Positions 1-5,737 of a DNA stretch of 11,485 nucleotides are shown piece after piece. The stretch's first letter is position 1; every line of letters starts with the position of its first letter. The notes below the pieces were generated by a model. It was not told the DNA's origin. It ran no database searches and was given only the letters and a program-made list of their open reading frames with translations. Position numbers and translations under genes: made by a program. The stretch comes from an uncultured Microbacterium sp. (GTDB lineage Bacteria; Actinomycetota; Actinomycetes; Actinomycetales; Microbacteriaceae): the NCBI GenBank assembly GCA_947647645.1, contig CANSLE010000053.1:1-11485 (forward strand). The letters run 5' to 3'.

Positions 1-1
1 G

Positions 2-1294
2 CCCTACGGTGCCCCGGCTTACGGCGGGTCGGCGTTCGGCGTCCCGCCGACGGTGAGCCCCGCGCCGGCGGAGCCCGTCGCGGCATCCGCGAAGATCGGC
101 GCGGGCAAGATCGTCGGCATCATGGTGGCCGCGGCTCTCGTCGGAGGTGCGGCGGGCATCGGCACCGCGGCGGCCGGCGCCTCGTTCTTCCCGCAGTCGC
201 AGGCGGTCGTCAGCGGCGCCCCGTCGACGGTCACCGTGAACAACACGGCGTCGGTGAACCAGACCACGGCGATCGCGGCGAAGGTCGTGCCGAGTGTCGT
301 GACGATCTCCGCGAAGTCGGGCTCGTCCGGCGGGACCGGGTCGGGCGTGGTCCTCACCGCGGACGGCTACGTGGTGACGAACACGCACGTGGTCACCCTC
401 GACGGCCAGACGGGCGACGCGAAGCTGTCGGTCACCACGTCGGACGGCAAGGTCTACGCGGCGACGATCGTCGGCACCGACCCGACCTACGACCTCGCCG
501 TGATCAAGCTCACGAATGCTTCGGATCTGACCCCGATCGTGTTCGGAGACTCGTCGAAGCTGAACGTGGGCGACCCGACAGTCGCTGTCGGCGCGCCGCT
601 CGGTCTTTCCAACACCGTCACCACGGGCATCGTCAGCGCCCTCAACCGGTCCATCCAGATCGCCTCCTCCGCCGCTCCCGGCGGCGATGCCCAGGACCAG
701 AAGCCGCAGCAGGGCGACGGCGGGAACGGTTCGCCCTTCCAGTTCGACTTCGGGCAGGGTCAGCAGCAGGCGACACCGAAGAGCTCCATCTCCATCGCCG
801 TCATCCAGACGGATGCCGCCATCAACCCCGGCAACTCCGGGGGCGCGCTCGTGGACGGGCAGGGCAAGCTCATCGGCATCAACGTCGCCATCGCCTCGGC
901 GGGCGGGTCGAGCTCGGGCGGGCAGGCCGGGTCGATCGGCGTCGGGTTCTCGATCCCCTCGGACATCGTCAAGCGGGTGACCGGTGAGCTCATCAAGGAC
1001 GGCAAGGCGACCCATGGCCTGCTCGGTGCGGGCGTCCGCGACGCCGCGACGCAGCAGGGTGCGACGACGGCGGGCGCATACATCGCCGAGGTGACCGCGG
1101 GTGGGGCGGCGGCGAACGCCGGCGTGAAGAAGGGCGACGTCATCACCTCGTTCAACGGCTTCCCGATCACGAACGCGACTGACCTCACCGCACAGGTTCG
1201 TGCGCTCGCGGCCGGCTCGAAGGCGACGATCGTCTACGTCCGCGACGGGAAGACCGCGTCGGCGGAGGTCACGCTGGGCCAGCTCCAGTCGTAG
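2..1294 (+). CDS. HtrA/DegP-like membrane-anchored trypsin-like serine protease with C-terminal PDZ domain (5' end outside window)
   Basis: Envelope quality-control protease of the S1C (HtrA) family; the catalytic part should lie outside the membrane. The frame is open to the left edge, so the true start is upstream; the first visible residues are Pro/Gly/Tyr-rich, typical of the cytoplasmic tail of actinobacterial HtrA proteins. Numbering from the GTG at 53: one membrane segment about residues 20-45, a Ser/Thr-rich linker, then the protease domain. The catalytic triad is visible: His in TNTHVVT (codon 386-388), Asp in YDLAVIKL (491-493) and Ser in NPGNSGGAL (836-838). A single PDZ domain covers about the last 95 residues (GAYIAEVTAGGAAANAGV, KKGDVITSFNG). 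A Gly/Gln/Asp-rich insertion of about 38 residues (668-781) lies between the GIVSALNR strand and the active serine. The gene ends 20 bases before a strong hairpin. The family is certain; the substrate is unknown. Confidence 0.95.
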   Translation, partial: PYGAPAYGGSAFGVPPTVSPAPAEPVAASAKIGAGKIVGIMVAAALVGGAAGIGTAAAGASFFPQSQAVVSGAPSTVTVNNTASVNQTTAIAAKVVPSVVTISAKSGSSGGTGSGVVLTADGYVVTNTHVVTLDGQTGDAKLSVTTSDGKVYAATIVGTDPTYDLAVIKLTNASDLTPIVFGDSSKLNVGDPTVAVGAPLGLSNTVTTGIVSALNRSIQIASSAAPGGDAQDQKPQQGDGGNGSPFQFDFGQGQQQATPKSSISIAVIQTDAAINPGNSGGALVDGQGKLIGINVAIASAGGSSSGGQAGSIGVGFSIPSDIVKRVTGELIKDGKATHGLLGAGVRDAATQQGATTAGAYIAEVTAGGAAANAGVKKGDVITSFNGFPITNATDLTAQVRALAAGSKATIVYVRDGKTASAEVTLGQLQS

Positions 1295-1314
1295 CCACCG
1301 GGGGACACACGCTG

Positions 1315-1351
1315 GAGAGCCACCTCGCGAGCATCTCGCGAGGTGGCTCTC
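1315..1351. terminator. 17-bp perfect hairpin between convergent genes, likely bidirectional terminator
   Basis: Arms at 1315-1331 and 1335-1351 are exact reverse complements around a CAT triloop; 1314/1352 could add a G-U pair. It starts 20 bases after the protease stop codon. There is no U-tract after it (TCGTCGTCTCGG follows on the plus strand), which is common for intrinsic terminators in high-GC actinobacteria. It lies between the protease gene and the converging minus-strand genes, so it could stop transcription from both sides. Confidence 0.8.
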
Positions 1352-1475
1352 TCGTCGTCTCGGCGCGGGTCAGCGTGAGACGAGACGTTCTCGTAGATCG
1401 CCTCGTGCACCGCCTTGTCGAGATCGAGGGCGTCGAGCAGGCCAGGTGCCCCACCGTCGCGCGCAGGGGTCGAGG

Positions 1476-1673
1476 CTAGTCAGCGTCCGGCGCGGTGTCG
1501 TCCCCGGCGAGCACCTCGACCGGAACGGAGACGGCGACACCGGCGGCTCCGAAGATCCCGAGGTCGTCGACCGGCGGCGGAAGCACCTCCGACGGATGCT
1601 GCGCGTCGAGCGGCTCGTCGGGCAGCCCTCCCCACTCGGTCGGCTCTTCGGGGCGGCTTTGGAAGATTCCCAT
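1476..1673 (-). CDS. small acidic protein of unknown function, 65 aa
   Basis: The protein begins MGIFQSRPEEPTEWGGLPDE and ends APDAD before TAG. It is acidic and Pro/Glu/Asp-rich, with no membrane segment and no Cys or His cluster. A short hydrophobic stretch (about residues 38-57, LGIFGAAGVAVSVPVEVLAG) could be a beta-rich or interacting segment. I assign no function. The start at 1673 has GGGA just upstream; an ATG three codons earlier (1682) is an alternative without a visible ribosome site. The gene begins 56 bases after the stop of the EcsC-like gene on the same strand and is probably co-transcribed with it. Support comes from codon use (mostly C/G third bases with a sensible amino-acid mix) and my impression that similar short proteins occur in Microbacteriaceae. 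The same frame stays open far upstream, but only as an antisense shadow of the EcsC-like gene. Confidence 0.65.
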   Translation of the reverse strand: MGIFQSRPEEPTEWGGLPDEPLDAQHPSEVLPPPVDDLGIFGAAGVAVSVPVEVLAGDDTAPDAD

Positions 1674-1729
1674 ACGTCCCATTCTGCGCGACGGCCGCCG
1701 ACCGGGAAGCGGCATCGCCGCTGCCGCGC

Positions 1730-2665
1730 TCAGGAACCGGGCTGCGCGTCGTCGGGGGAGCCGTCGTGGGCGCGTCGGCGTCCCCTTCGCGGCATCGAGC
1801 CGACGGCGTCGACGGCGGTACCGATCGTTCGACGCCCGACGGCACCCACGGCTTCGCCGGCGTTCCGGAGCGTGCCGAACGCCGATCGTTCGAGGCGTTC
1901 GGCGCCGGGGCGCGGTTCCAACTCGGCGGGGTACGTCACGGGCGGGACGCCGAACGCACGCCGGGATCCGACGATGACGCGCCTGCCCAACAGATGGTTG
2001 CCGGCGCCGCCGACGGCCGCCCCGATGCCGAACGGAAGGGCCTTGCCGATCACGGAGGCGCCGCCCTTCGCCGCGAACTGGCGGATGAACGACGACTTCA
2101 GTCGATCGACGAGCGGTCCCACGGCGGCGCGGGGGAGGGACTTCGTGATCAGCTCGCCCCAGTATGACGACCGGGGCGCGCTCGTCCCCGCGATCTGGCG
2201 GCCGAGCTGGGCGACGAGGTCCACGCCCTCCTGTCCGAGCATCAGGGTGAGCACGAGCGCACGCGCACGGTCGGGGTTGTCGACGCGGATGCCGTGGAGC
2301 TCGGCGAGCGACTGCGCGAACAGGGCCGTCGCGTCGAGGAAGCCGACGGTCTCCACGCCCGACAGGGCGAGGGTCATGCCGGTGCCGATCCCGGGGATCA
2401 CCGCGGTCGCGCCGACCGCGGCGCCACCCGTGGTCACCGCTGCCAGGTAGCGCTTCTCGAGCATGCGGGCGATCTCGCTGGTCGACGCCGCGGGGTGGCG
2501 CAGACGGATGCTGCGCAGGTGGGCGACGACGACGGGGCGCTGCACCTGGAGCACCCGATCGAGCGCGCGGATCGTGCGCGGGTGCTCCGGCGAACCCTCC
2601 GGGGGAAGGCCGCCGTCCCACGGCGCGTCATCGGGGAGCGAGTGGATGCGGTGGACTCTGGGCAT
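1730..2665 (-). CDS. EcsC-like protein, 311 aa
   Basis: I tentatively place this protein in the EcsC family, whose biochemical role is unknown; in Bacillus subtilis ecsC sits with the ABC exporter genes ecsAB. Visible features: a Pro-rich start (residues 10-30), a helical region with ARMLEKRYLAAVTTGGAA (66-83), a Gly-rich hydrophobic stretch at 74-102 (GGAAVGATAVIPGIGTG) and a second one at 202-224 (GASVIGKALPFGIGAAVGG). These may insert in or lie on the membrane. The C-terminal 60 residues are basic and low in complexity. There is no signal peptide. ATG 2665 is the first credible start; a TAGGAT box lies 9 bases before it. It is divergent from an ABC exporter operon and is followed by a small unknown gene. 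The family label is moderately sure; it could equally be called a conserved actinobacterial hypothetical protein. Confidence 0.75.
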   Translation of the reverse strand: MPRVHRIHSLPDDAPWDGGLPPEGSPEHPRTIRALDRVLQVQRPVVVAHLRSIRLRHPAASTSEIARMLEKRYLAAVTTGGAAVGATAVIPGIGTGMTLALSGVETVGFLDATALFAQSLAELHGIRVDNPDRARALVLTLMLGQEGVDLVAQLGRQIAGTSAPRSSYWGELITKSLPRAAVGPLVDRLKSSFIRQFAAKGGASVIGKALPFGIGAAVGGAGNHLLGRRVIVGSRRAFGVPPVTYPAELEPRPGAERLERSAFGTLRNAGEAVGAVGRRTIGTAVDAVGSMPRRGRRRAHDGSPDDAQPGS

Positions 2666-2674
2666 GTCGGCACG

Positions 2675-2680
2675 ATCCTA
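2675..2680 (-). promoter_or_regulatory. candidate -10 box of the EcsC-like gene
   Basis: On the minus strand this reads TAGGAT (TANNNT), 9 bases before ATG 2665, so the mRNA would have at most a few leader bases. No good -35 hexamer is visible; the expected -35 position (about 2698-2703) falls inside the 11-bp repeats. Confidence 0.45.
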
Positions 2681-2687
2681 TGGAGCA

Positions 2688-2709
2688 CCGCTGAGCGCCC
2701 GCTGAGCGC
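2688..2709. repeat. two tandem 11-bp repeats, each containing a CGCT-G-AGCG palindrome
   Basis: CCGCTGAGCGC occurs at 2688-2698 and again, directly abutting, at 2699-2709. Each copy contains the inverted repeat CGCT/AGCG around one base. A looser third copy (ACGCTGACC) follows at 2713-2721. One-helical-turn spacing of palindromes in the divergent promoter region looks like an operator array; the binding protein is unknown. Confidence 0.55.
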
Positions 2710-2757
2710 TGCACGCTGACCTGTGCATCGCGCCGGGCAAACGTCAGGCACGCTTGC

Positions 2758-2763
2758 TAGGTT
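2758..2763 (+). promoter_or_regulatory. candidate -10 box of the ABC exporter operon
   Basis: TAGGTT (TANNNT) lies exactly 6 bases before GTG 2770. Transcription would therefore begin at or next to the start codon, giving a leaderless mRNA. There is no Shine-Dalgarno sequence in the gap (GGTCGG). No convincing -35 is visible. Confidence 0.5.
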
Positions 2764-2769
2764 GGTCGG

Positions 2770-3849
2770 GTGACCGCCCCCCAGCCGCTCTTCCCGGACG
2801 ACGACGGCACGCACGCCCTGCCACCGCTCCCGGAGCTGCGGCCCGAGGTCGCGGCGGCGCAGTTCGAAGCCGCCGCCGAGAGGGCCGAGATCGTCCCTGT
2901 CGCCGAGCCGACCGTGCCGGAGGACGCCGTCGTGGCAGTCGACCCGCCAGAGGGGGAGGCCGAGCCGGAGCCCGAGGCGCCGCCGGTTGCTGAAGACACC
3001 GAGCGCGACGGGCTCGACGCGATCGCCGCACCGGCCGAGTCGGAGTCGCAGATCGTCACGTCGGTCCCGGAGGAGGACGCACTCACGTCCCGTCCCGCCG
3101 TGCGCCTGCGCGGGGTGACGAAGTCGTTCGGTGCGACGGTCGCCGTCGATGCGATCGACCTGAGCATCCCAGCGGGCACCTTCTACGGCGTCGTCGGTCC
3201 GAACGGCGCGGGCAAGACGACGACGCTGTCGATGATCGCGGGATTGCTGCGGCCAGACGGCGGCGCGATCGAGATCGCCGGCGTGGACCTGGCATCCGAT
3301 CCGCGCCGGGCGAAGCAGCAGATGGGAGTCCTCCCCGATCGGCTGCGCACGTTCGACCGGCTCACCGGACGACAGCTGCTGCACTATTACGGGGTCCTGC
3401 GGGGACTGCGGTCCTCTGTCGTCGAGAGCCGCAGCGCGGAGCTCGCTCGCGCCTTCGATCTGACCGATGCCCTCTCTCGCCCCGTGTCCGACTATTCCGC
3501 GGGCATGACGAAGAAGATCATGCTCGCGGGGGCGATGATCCACACTCCTCGCGTGCTGGTGCTCGACGAGCCCTTCGAGTCCGTCGACCCGGTGTCATCG
3601 GCCGCGGTGATCGACATCCTCTCCGCGTACGTGGCGCACGGCGGCACCGTCATCCTCTCCAGCCACGGCATGGAACTGGTCGAGCGCGTCTGCTCCGGCC
3701 TCGCCGTCATCGTCGGCGGACGCGTGTTGGCCGAAGGATCGCTCGATGCGGTCCGCGGGGACGGGACGCTCGAGGAGCGCTTCATCGAGCTGGCCGGCGG
3801 CATCGGCGACGTGGAGGGCCTGGAGTGGTTGCACACGTTCTCCGACTGA
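2770..3849 (+). CDS. ABC transporter ATP-binding protein with long acidic N-terminal extension
   Basis: Energy-providing subunit of an ABC exporter, 359 aa. Residues 1-108 form an acidic Pro/Glu/Ala-rich extension with no recognised fold. The nucleotide-binding domain starts at about 110 (AVRLRGVTKSFGATVAVDAI). Walker A is GPNGAGKTT (143-151), the signature is YSAGMTKK (242-249), Walker B is VLVLDEP (262-268) with the catalytic Glu, and the H-loop is SSHGMEL (297-303). The Q-loop position reads GVLPDRL, without the usual Gln, as is common in ABC-2/EcsA-like ATPases. The signature SAGMT in place of SGGQ fits the same group. GTG 2770 is chosen because a TAGGTT box lies 6 bases upstream. The next gene, the membrane partner, starts inside its 3' end. 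The substrate cannot be read from the sequence. Confidence 0.93.
   Translation: MTAPQPLFPDDDGTHALPPLPELRPEVAAAQFEAAAERAEIVPVAEPTVPEDAVVAVDPPEGEAEPEPEAPPVAEDTERDGLDAIAAPAESESQIVTSVPEEDALTSRPAVRLRGVTKSFGATVAVDAIDLSIPAGTFYGVVGPNGAGKTTTLSMIAGLLRPDGGAIEIAGVDLASDPRRAKQQMGVLPDRLRTFDRLTGRQLLHYYGVLRGLRSSVVESRSAELARAFDLTDALSRPVSDYSAGMTKKIMLAGAMIHTPRVLVLDEPFESVDPVSSAAVIDILSAYVAHGGTVILSSHGMELVERVCSGLAVIVGGRVLAEGSLDAVRGDGTLEERFIELAGGIGDVEGLEWLHTFSD
3813..3818 (+). promoter_or_regulatory. ribosome binding site deciding the permease start
   Basis: GGAGGG, 6 bases before GTG 3825, lies inside the ATPase coding region. It is the strongest Shine-Dalgarno match in the window, and it fixes the permease start at the overlapping GTG rather than a later codon. 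Confidence 0.7.
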
Positions 3850-5378
3850 GACTCGATCTGCTCCTCGGGGCGCTTCGCGGCGAACGCCGCCAGCGGGTGC
3901 GCACGGTGGTCGTCTTCGCTCTGGTCGCGCTCGCCGTCGCCGCCGTGTGCGTCGCCGCTCTGCAGCTGAGGACCTCTTCGAACGAGGCGACCTTCGCGGT
4001 CACGATGGTCGCGGCATCCGCCATCACGCTGGGCTTCCTCGTCACGCCACTCGTCGGAGGCGTGGACGACCAACTCGACCCACGACGGTTCGCGATCCTG
4101 GGCGCGTCGGCGCGCGAGACGGCCTGGGTGACCCTCGTCGCGAGCGCCATCAGCGTCCCCGTGCTCGCCGTGGTGGCGATCGCCGCCGCTCTCGGTGCGC
4201 TCTGGACGGACCGTGGCGCCCCGGTCGGGATGGTCCTCGTCTCGGTCGTCGTCGGCGTCCTCACCTGCATGCTGTTCGCGAAGATCGCTCTGGCCGTCGG
4301 AGGGCTGCTGCACGACCGGCGCTCGAGGGAGCTGACGGGCGTCTTCCTCATCGCCGTGATCGTCGTCGTCGTGCCGGTCGTCGTCTTCCTCGCGTCGTTG
4401 CAATGGACCGACGGCGTCCCCTCGGCGCTGAGCGCCGCCGTCGATGTGCTGGCGCTCACACCGTTCGGCGCGGCGTGGGCACTGCCCGAACGCGCGCGTG
4501 TGGGCGATGCGACGGCGCCGCTGCTCATCGCGCTCGTGTCGCTGGCCGTGCTGGCGATGCTGTGGTTCTGGCTGGTCGGTCGGCTCATGACCTCCACCGA
4601 ACGCCCCGGGTCGTCGCGCGAGCGGCGCGGACTCGGTTGGTTCGACCTCACCGGCGGCACGCCCGCCGGCGGCATCGCGGCGCGCAGCCTCGTCTATTGG
4701 TTCCGCGATCCGCGTTACCTCGTCAACATGATCATCGTGCCGGTGGCGGCCGGGGTGACCGTCATCCCTCTCGTGCTCGTCGGCGTCCCGCTCGCCGACG
4801 CCGTCCTCGTCCCGGCGCCCCTGATCGCCCTGTTCCTCGGCTGGCTGCCGCACAACGATCTCGCCTACGACTCCACGGCGCTGTGGATGCACATCGCGTC
4901 GGCGGTCCGCGGGTCCGCCGACCGGGCGGGGCGACTCGTTCCCATCGCTCTCGTCGGGACCGTCGTCCTCGCGATCGCCATCCCGGTCACGATCTCCATC
5001 CACGGCCGGTGGGCCGTGCTCCCCGCGATGTTCGGGGTCTGCGCCTGCCTCTTCCTCAGCGGGCTGGGCCTCTCCTCGCTGGCTTCTGTCGTGGCACCCT
5101 ACGCCGTCTCCCGCCCGGGCGACAGCCCGTTCCAGCAGCCACAGCGCACCGGCGGAGGCATATCCCAAGGCGGCGTGATGATCGGCGCGCTCGCGCTGAG
5201 CGTTCCCGCGCTGTGGTGGGGGGCGATGGCGCTGACGGCCGACGAGCGATGGACGTGGATCGCGCTGTCGGGCGGCCTCGGAATCGGTGTCGTCGTGCTG
5301 TTGGCCGGAATCTTCGGCGGCGGAGCGGTCTTCGATCGCACCGGGCAGCGGCTCATGGAGTTCGCCGAGTCCACCTGA
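3825..5378 (+). CDS. ABC transporter permease, about 12 membrane segments
   Basis: Membrane subunit paired with the preceding ATPase, 517 aa. Hydrophobic segments appear at roughly residues 27-47, 58-78, 100-124, 134-160, 170-191, 233-252, 317-338, 340-360, 390-412, 415-445, 464-485 and 492-513. Between the two halves is a soluble loop (about 255-300), followed by ARSLVYWFRDPRYLVN, a short amphipathic motif before a membrane segment that is common in ABC-2/EcsB-like permeases. There is no signal peptide. The start overlaps the ATPase gene by 25 bases, with GGAGGG at a 6-base distance, so translation is coupled. The substrate is unknown; export of a small molecule, peptide or lipid is possible. 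Its relation to EcsB is suggested by context only. Confidence 0.88.
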   Translation: MVAHVLRLRLDLLLGALRGERRQRVRTVVVFALVALAVAAVCVAALQLRTSSNEATFAVTMVAASAITLGFLVTPLVGGVDDQLDPRRFAILGASARETAWVTLVASAISVPVLAVVAIAAALGALWTDRGAPVGMVLVSVVVGVLTCMLFAKIALAVGGLLHDRRSRELTGVFLIAVIVVVVPVVVFLASLQWTDGVPSALSAAVDVLALTPFGAAWALPERARVGDATAPLLIALVSLAVLAMLWFWLVGRLMTSTERPGSSRERRGLGWFDLTGGTPAGGIAARSLVYWFRDPRYLVNMIIVPVAAGVTVIPLVLVGVPLADAVLVPAPLIALFLGWLPHNDLAYDSTALWMHIASAVRGSADRAGRLVPIALVGTVVLAIAIPVTISIHGRWAVLPAMFGVCACLFLSGLGLSSLASVVAPYAVSRPGDSPFQQPQRTGGGISQGGVMIGALALSVPALWWGAMALTADERWTWIALSGGLGIGVVVLLAGIFGGGAVFDRTGQRLMEFAEST

Positions 5379-5419
5379 CACGTTGTCGACGAACCCGTCC
5401 GGACCGGATCGTCCGCGGA

Positions 5420-5425
5420 TAGAAT
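5420..5425 (+). promoter_or_regulatory. candidate -10 box of the DUF3039 gene
   Basis: TAGAAT lies 8 bases before ATG 5434. There is no Shine-Dalgarno sequence in the CGGTATTC gap, so the mRNA is likely leaderless or almost so. The gene thus appears to have its own promoter apart from the ABC operon, 55 bases upstream. Confidence 0.5.
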
Positions 5426-5433
5426 CGGTATTC

Positions 5434-5709
5434 ATGAGCAGCCCCCTCGACAGCCCCGACGGCCCCGGCGACGGCGGTGTCGCCACCCTTGACCGGGAGC
5501 TCGAGGAGCTCCTGCGTGAAGAGAACGTCGAGCCGGGGGACCACGAGCGGTTCTCGCACTACGTCAAGAAGGACAAGATCCTCGAGTCGGCGTTGACCGG
5601 GAAGCCGGTCCGCGCGCTCTGCGGCAAGAAGTGGACGCCGGGGCGTGACCCGGAGAAGTTCCCCGTGTGTCCCACCTGCAAGGAGATCTACGAATCCCTC
5701 ATGGGCTGA
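5434..5709 (+). CDS. DUF3039 family protein, 91 aa, probable zinc-binding
   Basis: Small soluble actinobacterial protein of the DUF3039 type; molecular function unknown. Residues 1-18 are Pro/Gly/Asp-rich, followed by an acidic helix (LDRELEELLREE, 19-30), DHERFSHYVKK (36-46) and the conserved C-terminal block ALCGKKWTPGR (61-71) with FPVCPTCKEIYE (77-88). Cys63, Cys79 and Cys82 with His37 or His42 could form one metal site. ATG 5434 gives the usual family length and follows a TAGAAT box by 8 bases; an upstream in-frame start at 5287 would lie inside the permease gene and is not used. It converges on pncB, with a short hairpin between them. The family assignment is fairly sure; zinc binding is inferred. 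Confidence 0.88.
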   Translation: MSSPLDSPDGPGDGGVATLDRELEELLREENVEPGDHERFSHYVKKDKILESALTGKPVRALCGKKWTPGRDPEKFPVCPTCKEIYESLMG

Positions 5710-5712
5710 GGA

Positions 5713-5729
5713 GACGGTCCGCCACCGTC
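5713..5729. terminator. short hairpin between convergent genes, possible bidirectional terminator
   Basis: GACGGT (5713-5718) pairs with ACCGTC (5724-5729) around a CCGCC loop, between the DUF3039 stop and the pncB stop, which are only 28 bases apart. The 6-bp stem has no clear U-tract, but the convergent position supports the role. Confidence 0.5.
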
Positions 5730-5737
5730 GCCCTCGT

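Noticed and set aside
53..55. GTG as the start of the HtrA-like protease
   Set aside because: The frame is open to the window edge with the Pro/Gly/Tyr-rich tail typical of these proteins, so the start lies upstream.
1200..2450. 416-aa plus-strand frame across the protease end and the EcsC-like gene
   Set aside because: It runs through the terminator hairpin, is Arg/Ser/Pro-rich, and lies opposite and out of frame with better-supported genes.
1683..2621. Upstream part of the long minus frame that contains the 65-aa protein
   Set aside because: It overlaps the EcsC-like gene on the same strand in another frame and is Arg/Pro-rich; only the last 65 codons have protein-like composition.
3746..5422. 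558-aa plus-strand frame over the permease
   Set aside because: Arg-rich shadow in another frame; the permease frame has clear membrane segments and a strong ribosome site.
3492..5486. 664-aa minus-strand open frame opposite the ABC genes
   Set aside because: Asp/Arg/His-rich composition with no domains; it is the antisense shadow of two clearly real, overlapping plus-strand genes in high-GC DNA.
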